From: Channa striata
Taxonomy: Eukaryota > Chordata > Actinopteri > Anabantiformes > Channidae
Length of the DNA stretch: 64,000 bases
Reading direction: 5' to 3'
NCBI GenBank assembly: GCA_033026295.1
Contig: CM065182.1
Coordinates: 17,566,715 to 17,630,714, forward strand
The notes under the pieces were generated by a model that worked only from the letters and a program-made list of their open reading frames with translations, was not told the DNA's origin and ran no database searches. Shown piece after piece: positions 49,801 to 59,999 of this stretch; the stretch's first letter is position 1, and each line of letters starts with the position of its first letter. A program made the translations under genes and the position numbers.

Positions 49801-52800
49801 TGTGTCACAGTCAGCTCTCCTACTATTCTGTAACCAGAGCCTTGGCTCGGAAGGTGTGGATTTTATCTAATGCTTAGTCTCAATAGCTTCAGTGTGGATA
49901 TAAGCCTGCGTCTCTCTCTCATCCCACAATGTTACACTATTGTCTCATTAACTGCAGCTTCTGCAGCTCTCTGCACTATTTGGGAACTTTTGGGACTCCT
50001 TTAACCCCTCTTCCCTCGCTTTAATTGCTTTGGATGCTCAAGCAGCTCTTTTTCCTTGTTTCCCTTTGGAGCAAACATTTTGTTTGATGTGGGTTTCAAG
50101 TAGTTCAGCGCACACACCCGTGCGCATCCTTGGAAATGCACACGGAGAGACGCTCAAAAAACAGCAGATAAATGAATACATGCAAATTGACAAAAACACA
50201 GACAAATGCGTTTCAAACACACCTGCACTGCGAGGCACGAAAAAAGACAAATAGGAAGATCTGCATTCTCTGTGACACCATGTATTCACCTGGCTTTCCT
50301 CCCACTCAGCCAACCTACACAATACACCCACACACAAGCCCTGAAATCCCCCTCACACAGACGATTCATCTGACACACTTTTTTCCTTTTCTTTATCTCC
50401 TGGTGTGCTGTAAATCTTTTTTTTTTTTTTTTTGGGATGAACTTGATGTGGTTGAAAGCATTTTTCCAAAAAAAAAAAACATCCCTATCCTGTGCTCATC
50501 TTATCACGTAATAAAATGCTGTTGTGAAAGTGTAGTCGTTAATCAGGACAACATGCAACACAACATTCAAGAGAATTTCACCTTTTCCTCTCTGCCCTTC
50601 TTATCTGGCTCTCAGCTGGCGCATGCATGAATCTTTTTCCTAAAATTATTACACCAGCTTTTCCACATGCACATGCCCTCAACCCTCAAGCCGCGGTGTA
50701 AGTCACCTGCTGGATATTCTTCCCTTTGGTGCTCACACACACTCTGTTGTCTGCAGTGGTGCTTTCCTTGCTTTTTAACACAACAGGCTCCCCATATAAG
50801 CTGCACAGAAATCCCAAAGGGCTGCATGTTAATTCTGCATTCATTCACAGAAAAACTGCTCCTGCCCCTCTTCTCCTTCGCCTTGTTCTTCTTCTTTTAC
50901 TTCAGCCACAGTGTTTCATTATCTGCCTCACAATTATATCCTCATATCCTCCCACATCATTCCTCTGAAAGATCTGAACTTCTCAGAGCGACCGTATCTA
51001 TGACTCATAAAAATAGTCTTTTTATCCTTTAGGGGTGAATAGACAACCTACAGTAATCTAGCTGTTTGACACACCGGTGTGTGGGCTGCGAAGCTTGATC
51101 AAGTGATAAGAAGCAACGACAAGACATGACTTAAAAAAGCCCGATTGTCACTCACATGGTCTCATCGTTCTGAAACTCCAGCTTGCCGGACACTTCCTCG
51201 TAGTCCTCCCCTGCCTTGGCCGTGCCTTCTACTGTGTGGTAAGGCACCGCCACCTTCCCCCTCGCTCCGGACGTCCGGTGAACTTTGACCTGCATGTTGC
51301 CAACGCTCTCGCTGACCCTCGTGGAGTTGCTCTCAAATGTAAAAATGCCGGCGTGGTCGTCGTCATAAATCGTAACCGTGGCAGTTTGAGCATTGCCCAG
51401 CGCCGCCTTCGGAGGCACGTGGGTGGAGATGCCCACCGTGCTGTTGCTGGAGGTGATGGAGCTCGGCTCCAGGAGGGAGACCTCAGCCCGGTGCACGATC
51501 CGTGGATTACTAAGGCGCACGTAGAAGTGCTCATCCTCTTCGAAAATGTCATCATCAATGACGCCGACAGTAAATTCTTTTGTCGTCTCACCGGGCTTGA
51601 AGACCAAAGTGCCCTCGGCGAACTCATAGTCGGAGCCTGCGTTGGCAGTCCCATCCTCGGTACGGTAGTCGACCTGAGTACATACAGTAAGAAAGAAACT
51701 TAAATATTTAGTGACCGGAATCTGATCAAATGTTGGATTCTTCGTATTTTTAGCCTTGATTTCACATTGACCTTGAGTATTTACAGTCTTGCAGTCATTA
51801 CTTTACCTCTTACCTTTACCGTGCAGCCACCTTCTCCTCCATGTCTGCTCACTGAGAGCTTTAGTGAGCCACAGTTTTCAAAGCACTGGTAGTGAGAGGG
51901 TTCAAACTGCAGGTAGATGGTGTTGGGGTCTTCCTCCTGCCCGCTTGCTTCATGACAGCTCACCACCTTCCTGGCCTGGTCGGCCGCGTGCTTTTTCAGG
52001 ATGTTCCCGGCTCCGATCATCATGCGAGTGGCTTGAATGCGATAGAAGGCCCGGCTCTTCTGCTGCTGGACCAGTACTTGGTAGTTGGCCATCTCAATCA
52101 GCTGCTCCATATCCTTCTCCGGGTGCCTCTGTTTTAACTCTTTCAGAGTGCGAGCCATCTCTCGTCGGGCCTCTTCCTCTTGATCTTGCTCTGCGCTCAT
52201 CCCTCCACCTTCCTCCACTCCCTCCAACATCCCATCCATGGCCTCTTTGGGGTGAGTGTGCGAGTTCACACCCTGGCCGTCCATCTCCAAGTCCATTTTA
52301 GTAAACATGGCATCCCCCTCTGACTCGATGATGATACCACGTGTCTTGTCAGCCCGATAGCGCTTGTGGACGTATTTATAAAAGAGCAGGCGTCGATCTG
52401 CAATCCAGGCTTGCAACACACAAAGAGGGAAGAACAGGAAGGTAAGGACTGCCTCCCACACTTCCACCTCTCCCGGGGAGAACACAGACAGGATAAGATA
52501 CAGCCAGATGTAGGCAAACACGCTCCAGGCAGCCGTGACAAAAAACACCCGCAGGTGCTTTATCTTGCGGGTTTCATTTTCTGGCACCACATAGACACAG
52601 ATGGCAATGATAATGAACATATTGAATGCAGCGCTGCCCACGATGGTGCTGGGACCCAGCGCTCCAGCCTCAAAATTATGGCCGACCACCTCGATGACAG
52701 ACAGCAGGATCTCGGGGGCTGATGAGCCCAGTGCCATTAGGGTCAGGTTGGATACCGTCTCGTTCCAGATGCGCACAGTAGTAGTGGTGGTCTCACCATT

Positions 52801-53157
52801 TGACTTCTTGATCGTGATCTCCTTTTCCTGAGAGGTGATGACCTCAATAGAAGACATGAAGCGGTCCGCAATGATGGACATGCCCAGGAACATGTATATA
52901 AGAGCCGCAAAATAAACAATGGCGCGTGCCACTTTATCGCCCACCGCAGGGTTTTGAGGGTTCCACATGGGCAACACCACGCCATCAGAGCAGTTATCTT
53001 CACTGGAACAGTTGCCTGGTGTGCTGCCAATGTCTTCATTGCTGGTGCTGCCATGGGAGAAATGAGTGACCCCTGGGAGCAGAACCAGCAGAAGAGAGAT
53101 GTACACACACGGAGTGACAGCGGAAGCGCACTTCAAGATACGTTTGTGCAGTAACAT
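40881..53157 (-). CDS. slc8a4: Na+/Ca2+ exchanger, SLC8 family, probably NCX4
   Basis: Plasma-membrane antiporter exchanging 3 Na+ for 1 Ca2+. Coding exons: 53157-51814, 51673-51156, 45014-44908, 44543-44425, 43525-43426, 42504-42232, 41260-40881 (stop TGA). All are GT-AG with matching phases, giving 946 aa (human NCX1-3: 921-973). Signal-peptide-like stretch at 14-32; N-glycosylation-type NCS at 49-51 and 55-57; alpha-1 repeat with NETVSNLTLMALGSSAPE (132-149); XIP-like basic segment at 255-274; CBD1 about 410-555 with IDDDIFEEDEHF and DDDHAG; CBD2 about 565-690 with DDEEYEKNK; alpha-2 with GLKDSVTAVVFVALGTSVPD and GNVTGSNAVNVFLGIGVAW; C-terminus EAYCHVPGF. The start has context TCACCATG, 63 nt after an acceptor (exon 53220). 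It is closest to NCX1 in the last membrane domain but too divergent for NCX1, and it lacks the NCX2/3 YCHGWACF motif. NCX4 is therefore the best fit, also by location. The family is certain; the paralogue is inferred. Confidence 0.93.
46935..47215 (-). repeat. dispersed fish repeat, degraded minus-strand copy in an exchanger intron
   Basis: 'ggagtttccccgtcctccac' and 'cagtttcctcccacggtcaa' followed by 'cttccagacactgacgg' and GAATGAATTCAT. Same order as the 37625-37950 copy, more divergent. Confidence 0.5.
47690..47890. repeat. interspersed DNA-transposon-like repeat copy
   Basis: 'aaagtacagctgagactgatg' and 'gatggtggcgctagagg' are hallmark words of the family also seen at 15715-16140. Located in the 6.1-kb intron between exchanger exons 2 and 3. 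Confidence 0.55.
49161..49183. repeat. (ATCT)n microsatellite
   Basis: Five to six ATCT units, read directly. Lies in the large exchanger intron, which otherwise shows pyrimidine-rich sequence and no second CBD2 exon that I can recognise. Confidence 0.85.
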
Positions 53158-55696
53158 GGTGAGGTGACGATGGCGGGAGTCTTCAGTTGTTCAATCCACA
53201 TGAAATGTGAAGCTTCAAACCTGTGAAAAACATCGGAGAGCAGATCGTTTCATTGATTGCATCGCATGGTCATCATCCTGAAATAATCTCTACAACAACA
53301 CAAAAGACTGTCCTCAAAGGCTGCAAAAAAAAAGGACCCGATAATATGGTTGGTCTGAGTTTGGGAAGCCAAAAATATTGGCACCTACTAATCACTGAGT
53401 CACAGGAATTGAACTTCTCTGTCAAACTCCCACACATGTAATGTGGCCATTATGTGCTAAGCAGCAGTAAAAATGTTACCCTCTGCACCTGTAGTATTGA
53501 GGGAAAATCTGACTCAGTGCAATATGTACTGTCAGGCTGCATGGGATTCCAGAAATAAACTTTACTGACAATGAGTATAACCAGAAAAAAGCAGTTGTTC
53601 CGGGCCAGCCTAGAACAACTGCTCTTTGCATTATACGGTTATATAAAGGAGAAACAATCCTGGTCTCTTATGGGAGAGCAGCAAGCCTCTCAGCTCCAGT
53701 CTGTGTTACAATGCTTAATGTTTAATAAAAATGTAAACGCCCTCTCTCATTTGAAGCAATTTAGGTTTTTGTTTTTTGGCAGCACCATTCCCACTTCAAC
53801 ACGAGGAGTGAACATTTCAAAGAGCACGGCGTCGATGCTCTCCAGAGGATTAGCATCTGCATCAGCGTGAACTGAAAGAAAGAGAGCGAAGGAAACACCA
53901 AGGAATGTAATCTGGTGCTTCCTAATTAAAATTTAAAAGACCGTGTCTATGTCAAAAATAGGTTGCCTACCTACAGCAGAAAAGATCTGACAACCGTCTA
54001 TGCACAGCACACGCTCTCATTGACATGCAGCAGAGAGAAGCTGCAATCTGCACTCTGACCTAACCAACAGGAGCGCACGCTTCCCATCTGCTTAAGTCAA
54101 AGCTGCATTCCGGAGTTAAAGAGTGCAGCACACCTGTACAAATGATACTGTGGTTTTCTTTGTCGTCTTACAAGTGAACTCCACATTGTGCTTGCAACAA
54201 CAGCTTTATGCAACAACTCAGCACCTGTCAGCTGATTGGATTGAGTGAAATCAGCAAGATCAGCACCGTGGACAGCAGCGCCTGCAGCGAGCGAGGAAGC
54301 AGCAAAAACGAAGCATGTGACTGTCCATATTCAACCAAGACATCAATATATTATAAAACTACTTTTCCTCTGGCAGTCAACGCTGCACAAATTTTGAGTG
54401 GGTGACGTTTCTATGGTAAAAGTGAGCTCTCCATCTGGTGGGAAATCAGGAATAAAACGTGTTTTTTTGTTACACTACTATAGAGATAAAAAGGTGTCAT
54501 CCACTGTTCACTGACACACATTCCTCACCAAGCAGCAACACACTAAAAAGGTAACTTACTATCGGAGACGCTCACTTGTTGACCTGAAGAAAACACAAAT
54601 TAAATGCTAATTTTGAGTCACATCAATAAGGTTTCACAGATTCTCAATATGCAGCAGCTCCGCCTATTCATTTCATTTCTCTGGTAAATTAGCACCACTG
54701 ACGAAGCCAAGCAGATGTAAATTCTCCATTTTACACAGTTCTAAAATTAACCAAAAAAAAAATGCCTTTGACCCATTTTTTTTTATAATATCATTCTCAA
54801 CCATGTTCCTCTTTGGTAAGCAGGGGTCTCAGGTTGGCAAGTAAACACTTGTACATAATGAGTCACACTTTGATGCCAGCTCTCGTTTTGTGAGAGGTGT
54901 TTTTTTCCCACTGGTGGCAGTCTCAATTAGTGATGAGACTCCTCATAAATGTCATTTCTACTATCCTGGGAATGCAAAGACATAAAAATAACAAACAGGA
55001 GGCAAATGAAGCAGAAACAATTGCCAAAGGAAACAATGAAACACACTGTTAGATTAATACATCATTTCAGTCCATGTGACAAAAGAAAACTACAATCAAA
55101 CAGTGGACAAGTGTTTTAGGTTTGCATGTATGAACAAGCTTCAGAGCCTGAAGAGAAACTAAATGAAGTATTAATGTCCTAGTTTTAATGTGGTCAGAAA
55201 TGCTATTACTCACCTGGGTAGAGATGTCAGTGAGTCAACCCAGTGTAGAATCCCTGGCCTCAGAAGCCGGACTTATCCTTCATTTTTCTCTGTGGACACA
55301 GATTCTGAAATCAGCGAGTTTACATTCAGTGTGAGAACTGAGGTTCTGCATCTGTGGGGAGTTTTAAAGCTTGTTAAAAACATGTGGGCTGACAAACAGC
55401 AAAAGCCCAAATGAAACCTGACTGTTGCAGACTAGAGACAATTCAAAATGCCAAGTTGCACATGGGTTCGGAGACGTTGGAGATGCGGTGGGGGGAAAGG
55501 CGATCGCCCCGTCGGCAGGAGGGACACAGGGCGTCCGGCGGGTGCGCACAGAGAGCTCGGAATCTCGGCTGGAGCCCGGTCCCAGCCTGGCTCCTCTGCA
55601 GCGCCCCACCGGAGGACGGCAGCCCGCCGTGTGTCCACCGTGCACACGGCGGGCTGCCGTCACGGAGCCGCTGTCTCTGCACACAGGTGCCTTACC
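53158..55696 (-). other. 5' UTR exons and introns of the exchanger gene (predicted)
   Basis: The coding exon extends to the acceptor at 53221-53223 (UTR 53220-53158). Upstream on the minus strand, splice-site pairs bound a 24-nt segment at 54583-54560 and a 76-nt segment at 55289-55214. A strong donor CTGAG|GTAAGGC ends the CpG-island exon at 55696. No coding potential. The exon chain is inferred from splice-site quality only. Confidence 0.35.
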
Positions 55697-56260
55697 TCAG
55701 CCAACTTAACACCGCCCGATTAGTTCCTCCTGTTAAAAACCATCGCTCCTTCCCACCGGCTGCAACACCTTGCGCAAAGCGGAGCAAATTTTCCCAAAGA
55801 CCACGATGCGTCTTCGGTCTTTCCTCTCCACGCTACGTGCGATTGTTGATGCGTAAAATAATAAGAATCATAAAAATAAAAGAAAAGACACCGCCTGTCC
55901 TCATTCGCCCCGCTTCTATCAGACACAAATTCCTCAAAAGTAGCTATTCATCATATGCTTCTTTTGTGTTTTCAATCCGAGCAGTGCGCTGCTTCTGTCT
56001 GAACTGGATAACGCAAAGAACCAGGCAGGACCGCACAGGAGAGTGGGCGTGAATGAACGGTGGAGGACTGAGAGGACAGACTACACACGCTGATTAGGAC
56101 ACGATGGACATGGCACGGAGGGATGGTGGCGGACAGGAGACAGCGGAAGTCTGGTCTTACTCTGGCGGTGGACGGCGGTGGCACAGCGAGGAGCGACGGG
56201 CGGAAAGCGGTAACACTGCAGAAACAGGGGAGGAGACGTGCGCCGGCGGCTGGTCCCCCT
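55480..56260 (-). promoter_or_regulatory. CpG island, probable exchanger-gene promoter and first exon
   Basis: GC-rich stretch with many CpGs at the 5' side of the exchanger gene. A consensus minus-strand donor is at 55696. Several 60-213-aa ORFs in all frames reflect GC content and do not resemble any family. The transcription start probably lies in 55800-56150. Confidence 0.45.
55615..55661. repeat. perfect 19-bp GC-rich inverted repeat
   Basis: Arm GACGGCAGCCCGCCGTGTG (55615-55633), 9-base loop (55634-55642), and exact reverse complement (55643-55661). A further 5-bp pairing CAGCG/CGCTG (55599-55603 with 55669-55673) sits outside an internal loop. It begins about 35 bases inside the intron after the predicted donor at 55696. 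Confidence 0.95.
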
Positions 56261-56499
56261 GACTGCGCATCAGGAGTCCGGGAGAAATCACCGTTTCACT
56301 CCCAAATCCTCATCATTCGCTCATTATCGCCCGTCAGCCATCAGCGCAGATGCTTCCTGCTGACAGATCCAAGCCACAGACGTGGAATCCGTTTTGAGAT
56401 TCAGAGATCCCAGATGTTGATGCCTGTAGATCTTTTGTGTGTTGGTGGTTGGATTTTGTCTTGTGGTCTGGGTGGCTGTGGACAGTGATGAGTTTGAGA

Positions 56500-57610
56500 C
56501 AGCACACACAAATAAAGACGTTTTGCTATAAAAATGTACAGTGGGCTGTTATAAAACCAGTGGGCAAAACAAAACCAAAGTGAAAAACTAAAAGGACAGA
56601 ATTGTCCTTGAAAGAAGACTAAAAGTCCAAAGTCCATCTTAACTGACCATGATTCAGATGATGGGAAATGAAGAACCAGCCCTGACCCCCTTCACAGGAG
56701 GACTAAAAATAACGATGCAAACACTTTGCTGACTTTAAGATATTGTCCTGTAAACAAAAGGTGAGTTTCCTCATCATAAGTCGACCACAGTGTCATGTAT
56801 GATGGGAACTGGAGGAGCCAGTCAGCACATCTCAGCCTCTGCTTCCCACATTTCAAACAGTGTGAGGGAAGGTTCCACTTCTTTACAGATGTGTGATGAC
56901 AAATTAGTGGAGTCCCCCTTTTTAACAAAAACCCACAAATTATTTGTCTGTGTCCCACGACTTCGCTGAAGCTTCACGAATCACAGCTCGGAGCTGCTGG
57001 AACGTGTACCTGCCCACAGGTGGTCCGTCAGTGTGTGTTTACATCCGCAGTTATTCAGTGTAAACATGCTGACATTCAGCGTGTGACATTTACTAAAGCA
57101 TTATAATCAGCTCATTAGCTCACATGCTCTGTCATTTCACATTCAGTCCCACATCGTTGACTCAAGTCTTAGACGGGTGGAAATTTTGTCCTGTCAGCTG
57201 ATCACAGACATGATTCTGTATTTAACCAGCTTCCACTAGTTCTGTTGAACCACAGTGTGACAAAATAACTGTGTCATTCTCAGACCAACACTGCTCACAA
57301 AGCCAAAACCACAGCTACGATCTGGATGAAATTCATTAGTTCTTTTGGTGGATGATTGCCTGAAAAAATGGCTGAACAAAGGCTGTAGATTGTGCACCTG
57401 AAGGGGTAATTACGAAAAACCTCAGAGAGGAGCAGCCCTGGAATCTTGTGTGGCTGCAGTTTAAAAACGCACACTCAGAAACTGTGGAAGGATTTTCATT
57501 TCTATCTGTGGAGATACTTCACTTGAACAGTTCACTTAAGCTGCTGCGGTCATTCAAACACATCCTGTCCACTGTATATAAAACACAGAAATGTACAACA
57601 GACTACAGCA
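56500..57610. other. no gene recognised
   Basis: Sequence upstream of the exchanger CpG island on the minus strand. I see no exon, RNA gene or clear repeat in it. Confidence 0.5.
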
Positions 57611-57619
57611 CCTAAAAAT

Positions 57620-57990
57620 CATCCATCCATCATCCTTAACTGCTTATCTTGTTCAGGGTCGAGCAGGGCTGGAACCCATCCCAGCTGTCACTGGGCGAGA
57701 GGCAGGGTGCACTCTGGGCAGCCAGTCCATTTCAGTGCCAACACAGAGGGACATCTAAATACAGACAACCTTTCACACCCACATGTACACCTACAGGCAG
57801 TTTTGGAGTCACAGAGTGAGCGAACATGCATGTTTCTGGACTGTGGGAGGAATCCAGTGTACCTGGAGGAAACCCACGCAAGCACAGGGAGCAACAGGCA
57901 AAGTCAACACAAGTCTGAACCGCGGAACTTCAAGCTGTGAGGCATCAGTGCTAACCACTCCACCACCGCGCTGCCCCCCAAATATCCTTT
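57620..57990 (+). repeat. dispersed fish repeat, best copy
   Basis: Starts 'ccatccatcatccttaactg', continues 'ggctggaacccatcccagct', 'cacctacaggcagttttgg', 'tgtttctggactgtgggagg', 'ggaggaaacccacgcaagc', and ends 'ctaaccactccaccaccg'. This succession is a very abundant non-coding repeat of fish genomes, recognised from memory. I do not name its class. Confidence 0.75.
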
Positions 57991-58261
57991 GGTTTATAAA
58001 TGTATGGAGTCAAAATGATGCAAACAGTTTGTCCAGTGACAGTTTGTCCCTTGGAGTAAAATTGGTGAGAAAAAGTTTCTTGGATTTGTTTTAGCATGCA
58101 CCCACACATTCTGATGCAATACAAAAGAAATCAGCAGAGCTTTTGGGGTTTTTTCCTGTGAAGTAATAACTTGATCATATAGCTGTTTGATTTCTATCCC
58201 ATCTGTGCCCTCCAGACATTGACTACAGAATCTTGTTGGGTTTCACTTTGCAGGAAAATAC

Positions 58262-58262
58262 A

Positions 58263-58304
<42 letters not shown>

Positions 58305-58316
58305 ACACACACAAAA
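58262..58316. repeat. (CA)n microsatellite
   Basis: Nearly perfect CA run interrupted once, read directly. Confidence 0.95.
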
Positions 58317-58974
58317 ACAAAAATGTATATTGACAGAGACATGAATTCTGTCTTTTGTATGTGATAAAATGTCCTCTGCAGCCATGTCTTTTAATATAAT
58401 TGTATATAAGCATTTTACACAAGCACTATTTTTGCAGAATCTAAACTTAAAATTGAAACTTAAACTAATTTTAGCCCGGTCTTTGTTTTCACAGGGATTT
58501 ACGTCTTTGTCACCATGTCATTTGAGTTCAGGGAGTTCAACAGACAACGGACAGAGGTTTTATGAGAATTCAGAGAATTACTGAATTTTACACAAAAAGT
58601 ACAACTCAGCACGTATGGATGGCAACAGGTGGCCACAGCAGCCTCTCTTGTGACCTGTGTGTCTTTATTTCCCCTAAAGAAGACCGAAAATATCCGCATT
58701 CCTCTGGTAACCTCAAAACTAAATGAAGAGACGACGTTTTTTCCTTCTATAATCACAGCTCAAGCTGTTCCAGCTTTCAAATGCTACATTAATTAATTCA
58801 TTTATTTATTCTGTTGTTAACAGTTGGTAACAGCCTCATGGTGAGATGGAACTAAAACTGCCAACAAACAGGTTGAGCTCTCTTTGATCCAGATGCATTT
58901 CACAAGACTCACTGTTGTGCTGTGTGCTGCTCCTACAGGGAGAGACAAGAGCTGGGACGTATCTATTAAAGCAC

Positions 58975-59775
58975 GCACACTCTTTTTTTTACACTGATCG
59001 ACAGAGAAAGACTCTTTATTTCAAAGTGAAAACTTATATAATAATACATTAAATATAAAACAGTAATCTTTGTTCATCTGGACACTGCAAAACGTCCCAT
59101 TCTTCTTTACATATCTGTTCAAGCTGCAGGTTGCATGTTCTCTGTGAATGAACCGACAGAGCACACAGTCCCATCTCTGATGACACTGTTAAAAAATATC
59201 TTCTTAGCCAAAGTTTTGGTCTTTTGGTGCATCAGCGATTTCCTCGTACTTTGCTGCATTCATTTTACCCTGCTGCCAACGAGCATCCCCACAGCACGTT
59301 GCTTTGTCTTCATCTACTCTCCCATTAAAGTCTGAATGGTAGAACCTCGGCTGCAGTTGTTGTATGTGCAGGGGCTGAAATCTCAGCTGGTGAAGCTGGT
59401 ACCTGCTTCAGACGAGCCTCAGGTGTCTTAGTGCTCACTCAGCTTTTGAGTGCTCCAGGCAGATTTATACTTGTGTCATATTCCCTCTATTTCTTAATTA
59501 TGCATTTAACTGTTCTCTGAGAAACATTCAGTGAATTGAACATCTTTTTGTTTTCACCCTCTGACTTCTGCTTTTCAGCTTTTTTGTTCAGTTGCTTGTT
59601 GTTTAATCTTCATGTTTTTTTAATATTTAATTTAACACCTTTTACAGAAAAGAGTCTGTTACTCTTGATCAGTGGGAAAAAGCCCAATTAAATCCACAAT
59701 TTAACACTGTAAAAGAAAATAAAGCGTAAAACTTGCAAGGAGGGCGAATACTTACACTGCACTGTACTGTGTTAG
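58975..59775 (-). mobile_element. degraded DNA-transposon-like element
   Basis: Contains 'gagcatccccacagcac' in the middle and 'ggcgaatacttacactgcac' at the right edge, words I associate with a widespread fish non-autonomous DNA element. It is full of stops in all frames. Boundaries and class are uncertain; the strand is nominal. Confidence 0.4.
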
Positions 59776-59999
59776 TGCAGCGTACTCATGTGTCATGTGT
59801 TTTTACATTTCGTTATGCAGCTTTAACAAATGTGCGATCTAAGTGCATTCTGGAATAACAGACAGTAGTTTCTTTTTTACCAATTTCTGTTTGTTCTTTG
59901 AACCTTGTGCCAAAAAGAAACATTCGCCATTCATCAAACACCAGCAACAGAAAATATGTCGTCCAAGATTGTATGAACTGTAAAGGGCACAAATTTGAT

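Noticed and set aside
45015..51155. Search for a mutually exclusive second CBD2 exon
   Set aside because: No stretch encoding a (D)EEYEK-type motif was noticed in either reading of the intron; absence by eye is not proof.
51236..52301. Long plus-strand ORFs of 155 and 170 aa
   Set aside because: Antisense shadows of exchanger exons 1 and 2.
55411..56052. 213-aa plus-strand ORF across the CpG island
   Set aside because: GC-rich DNA is open in most frames here; it overlaps several equally long ORFs on the other strand and no family is recognisable.
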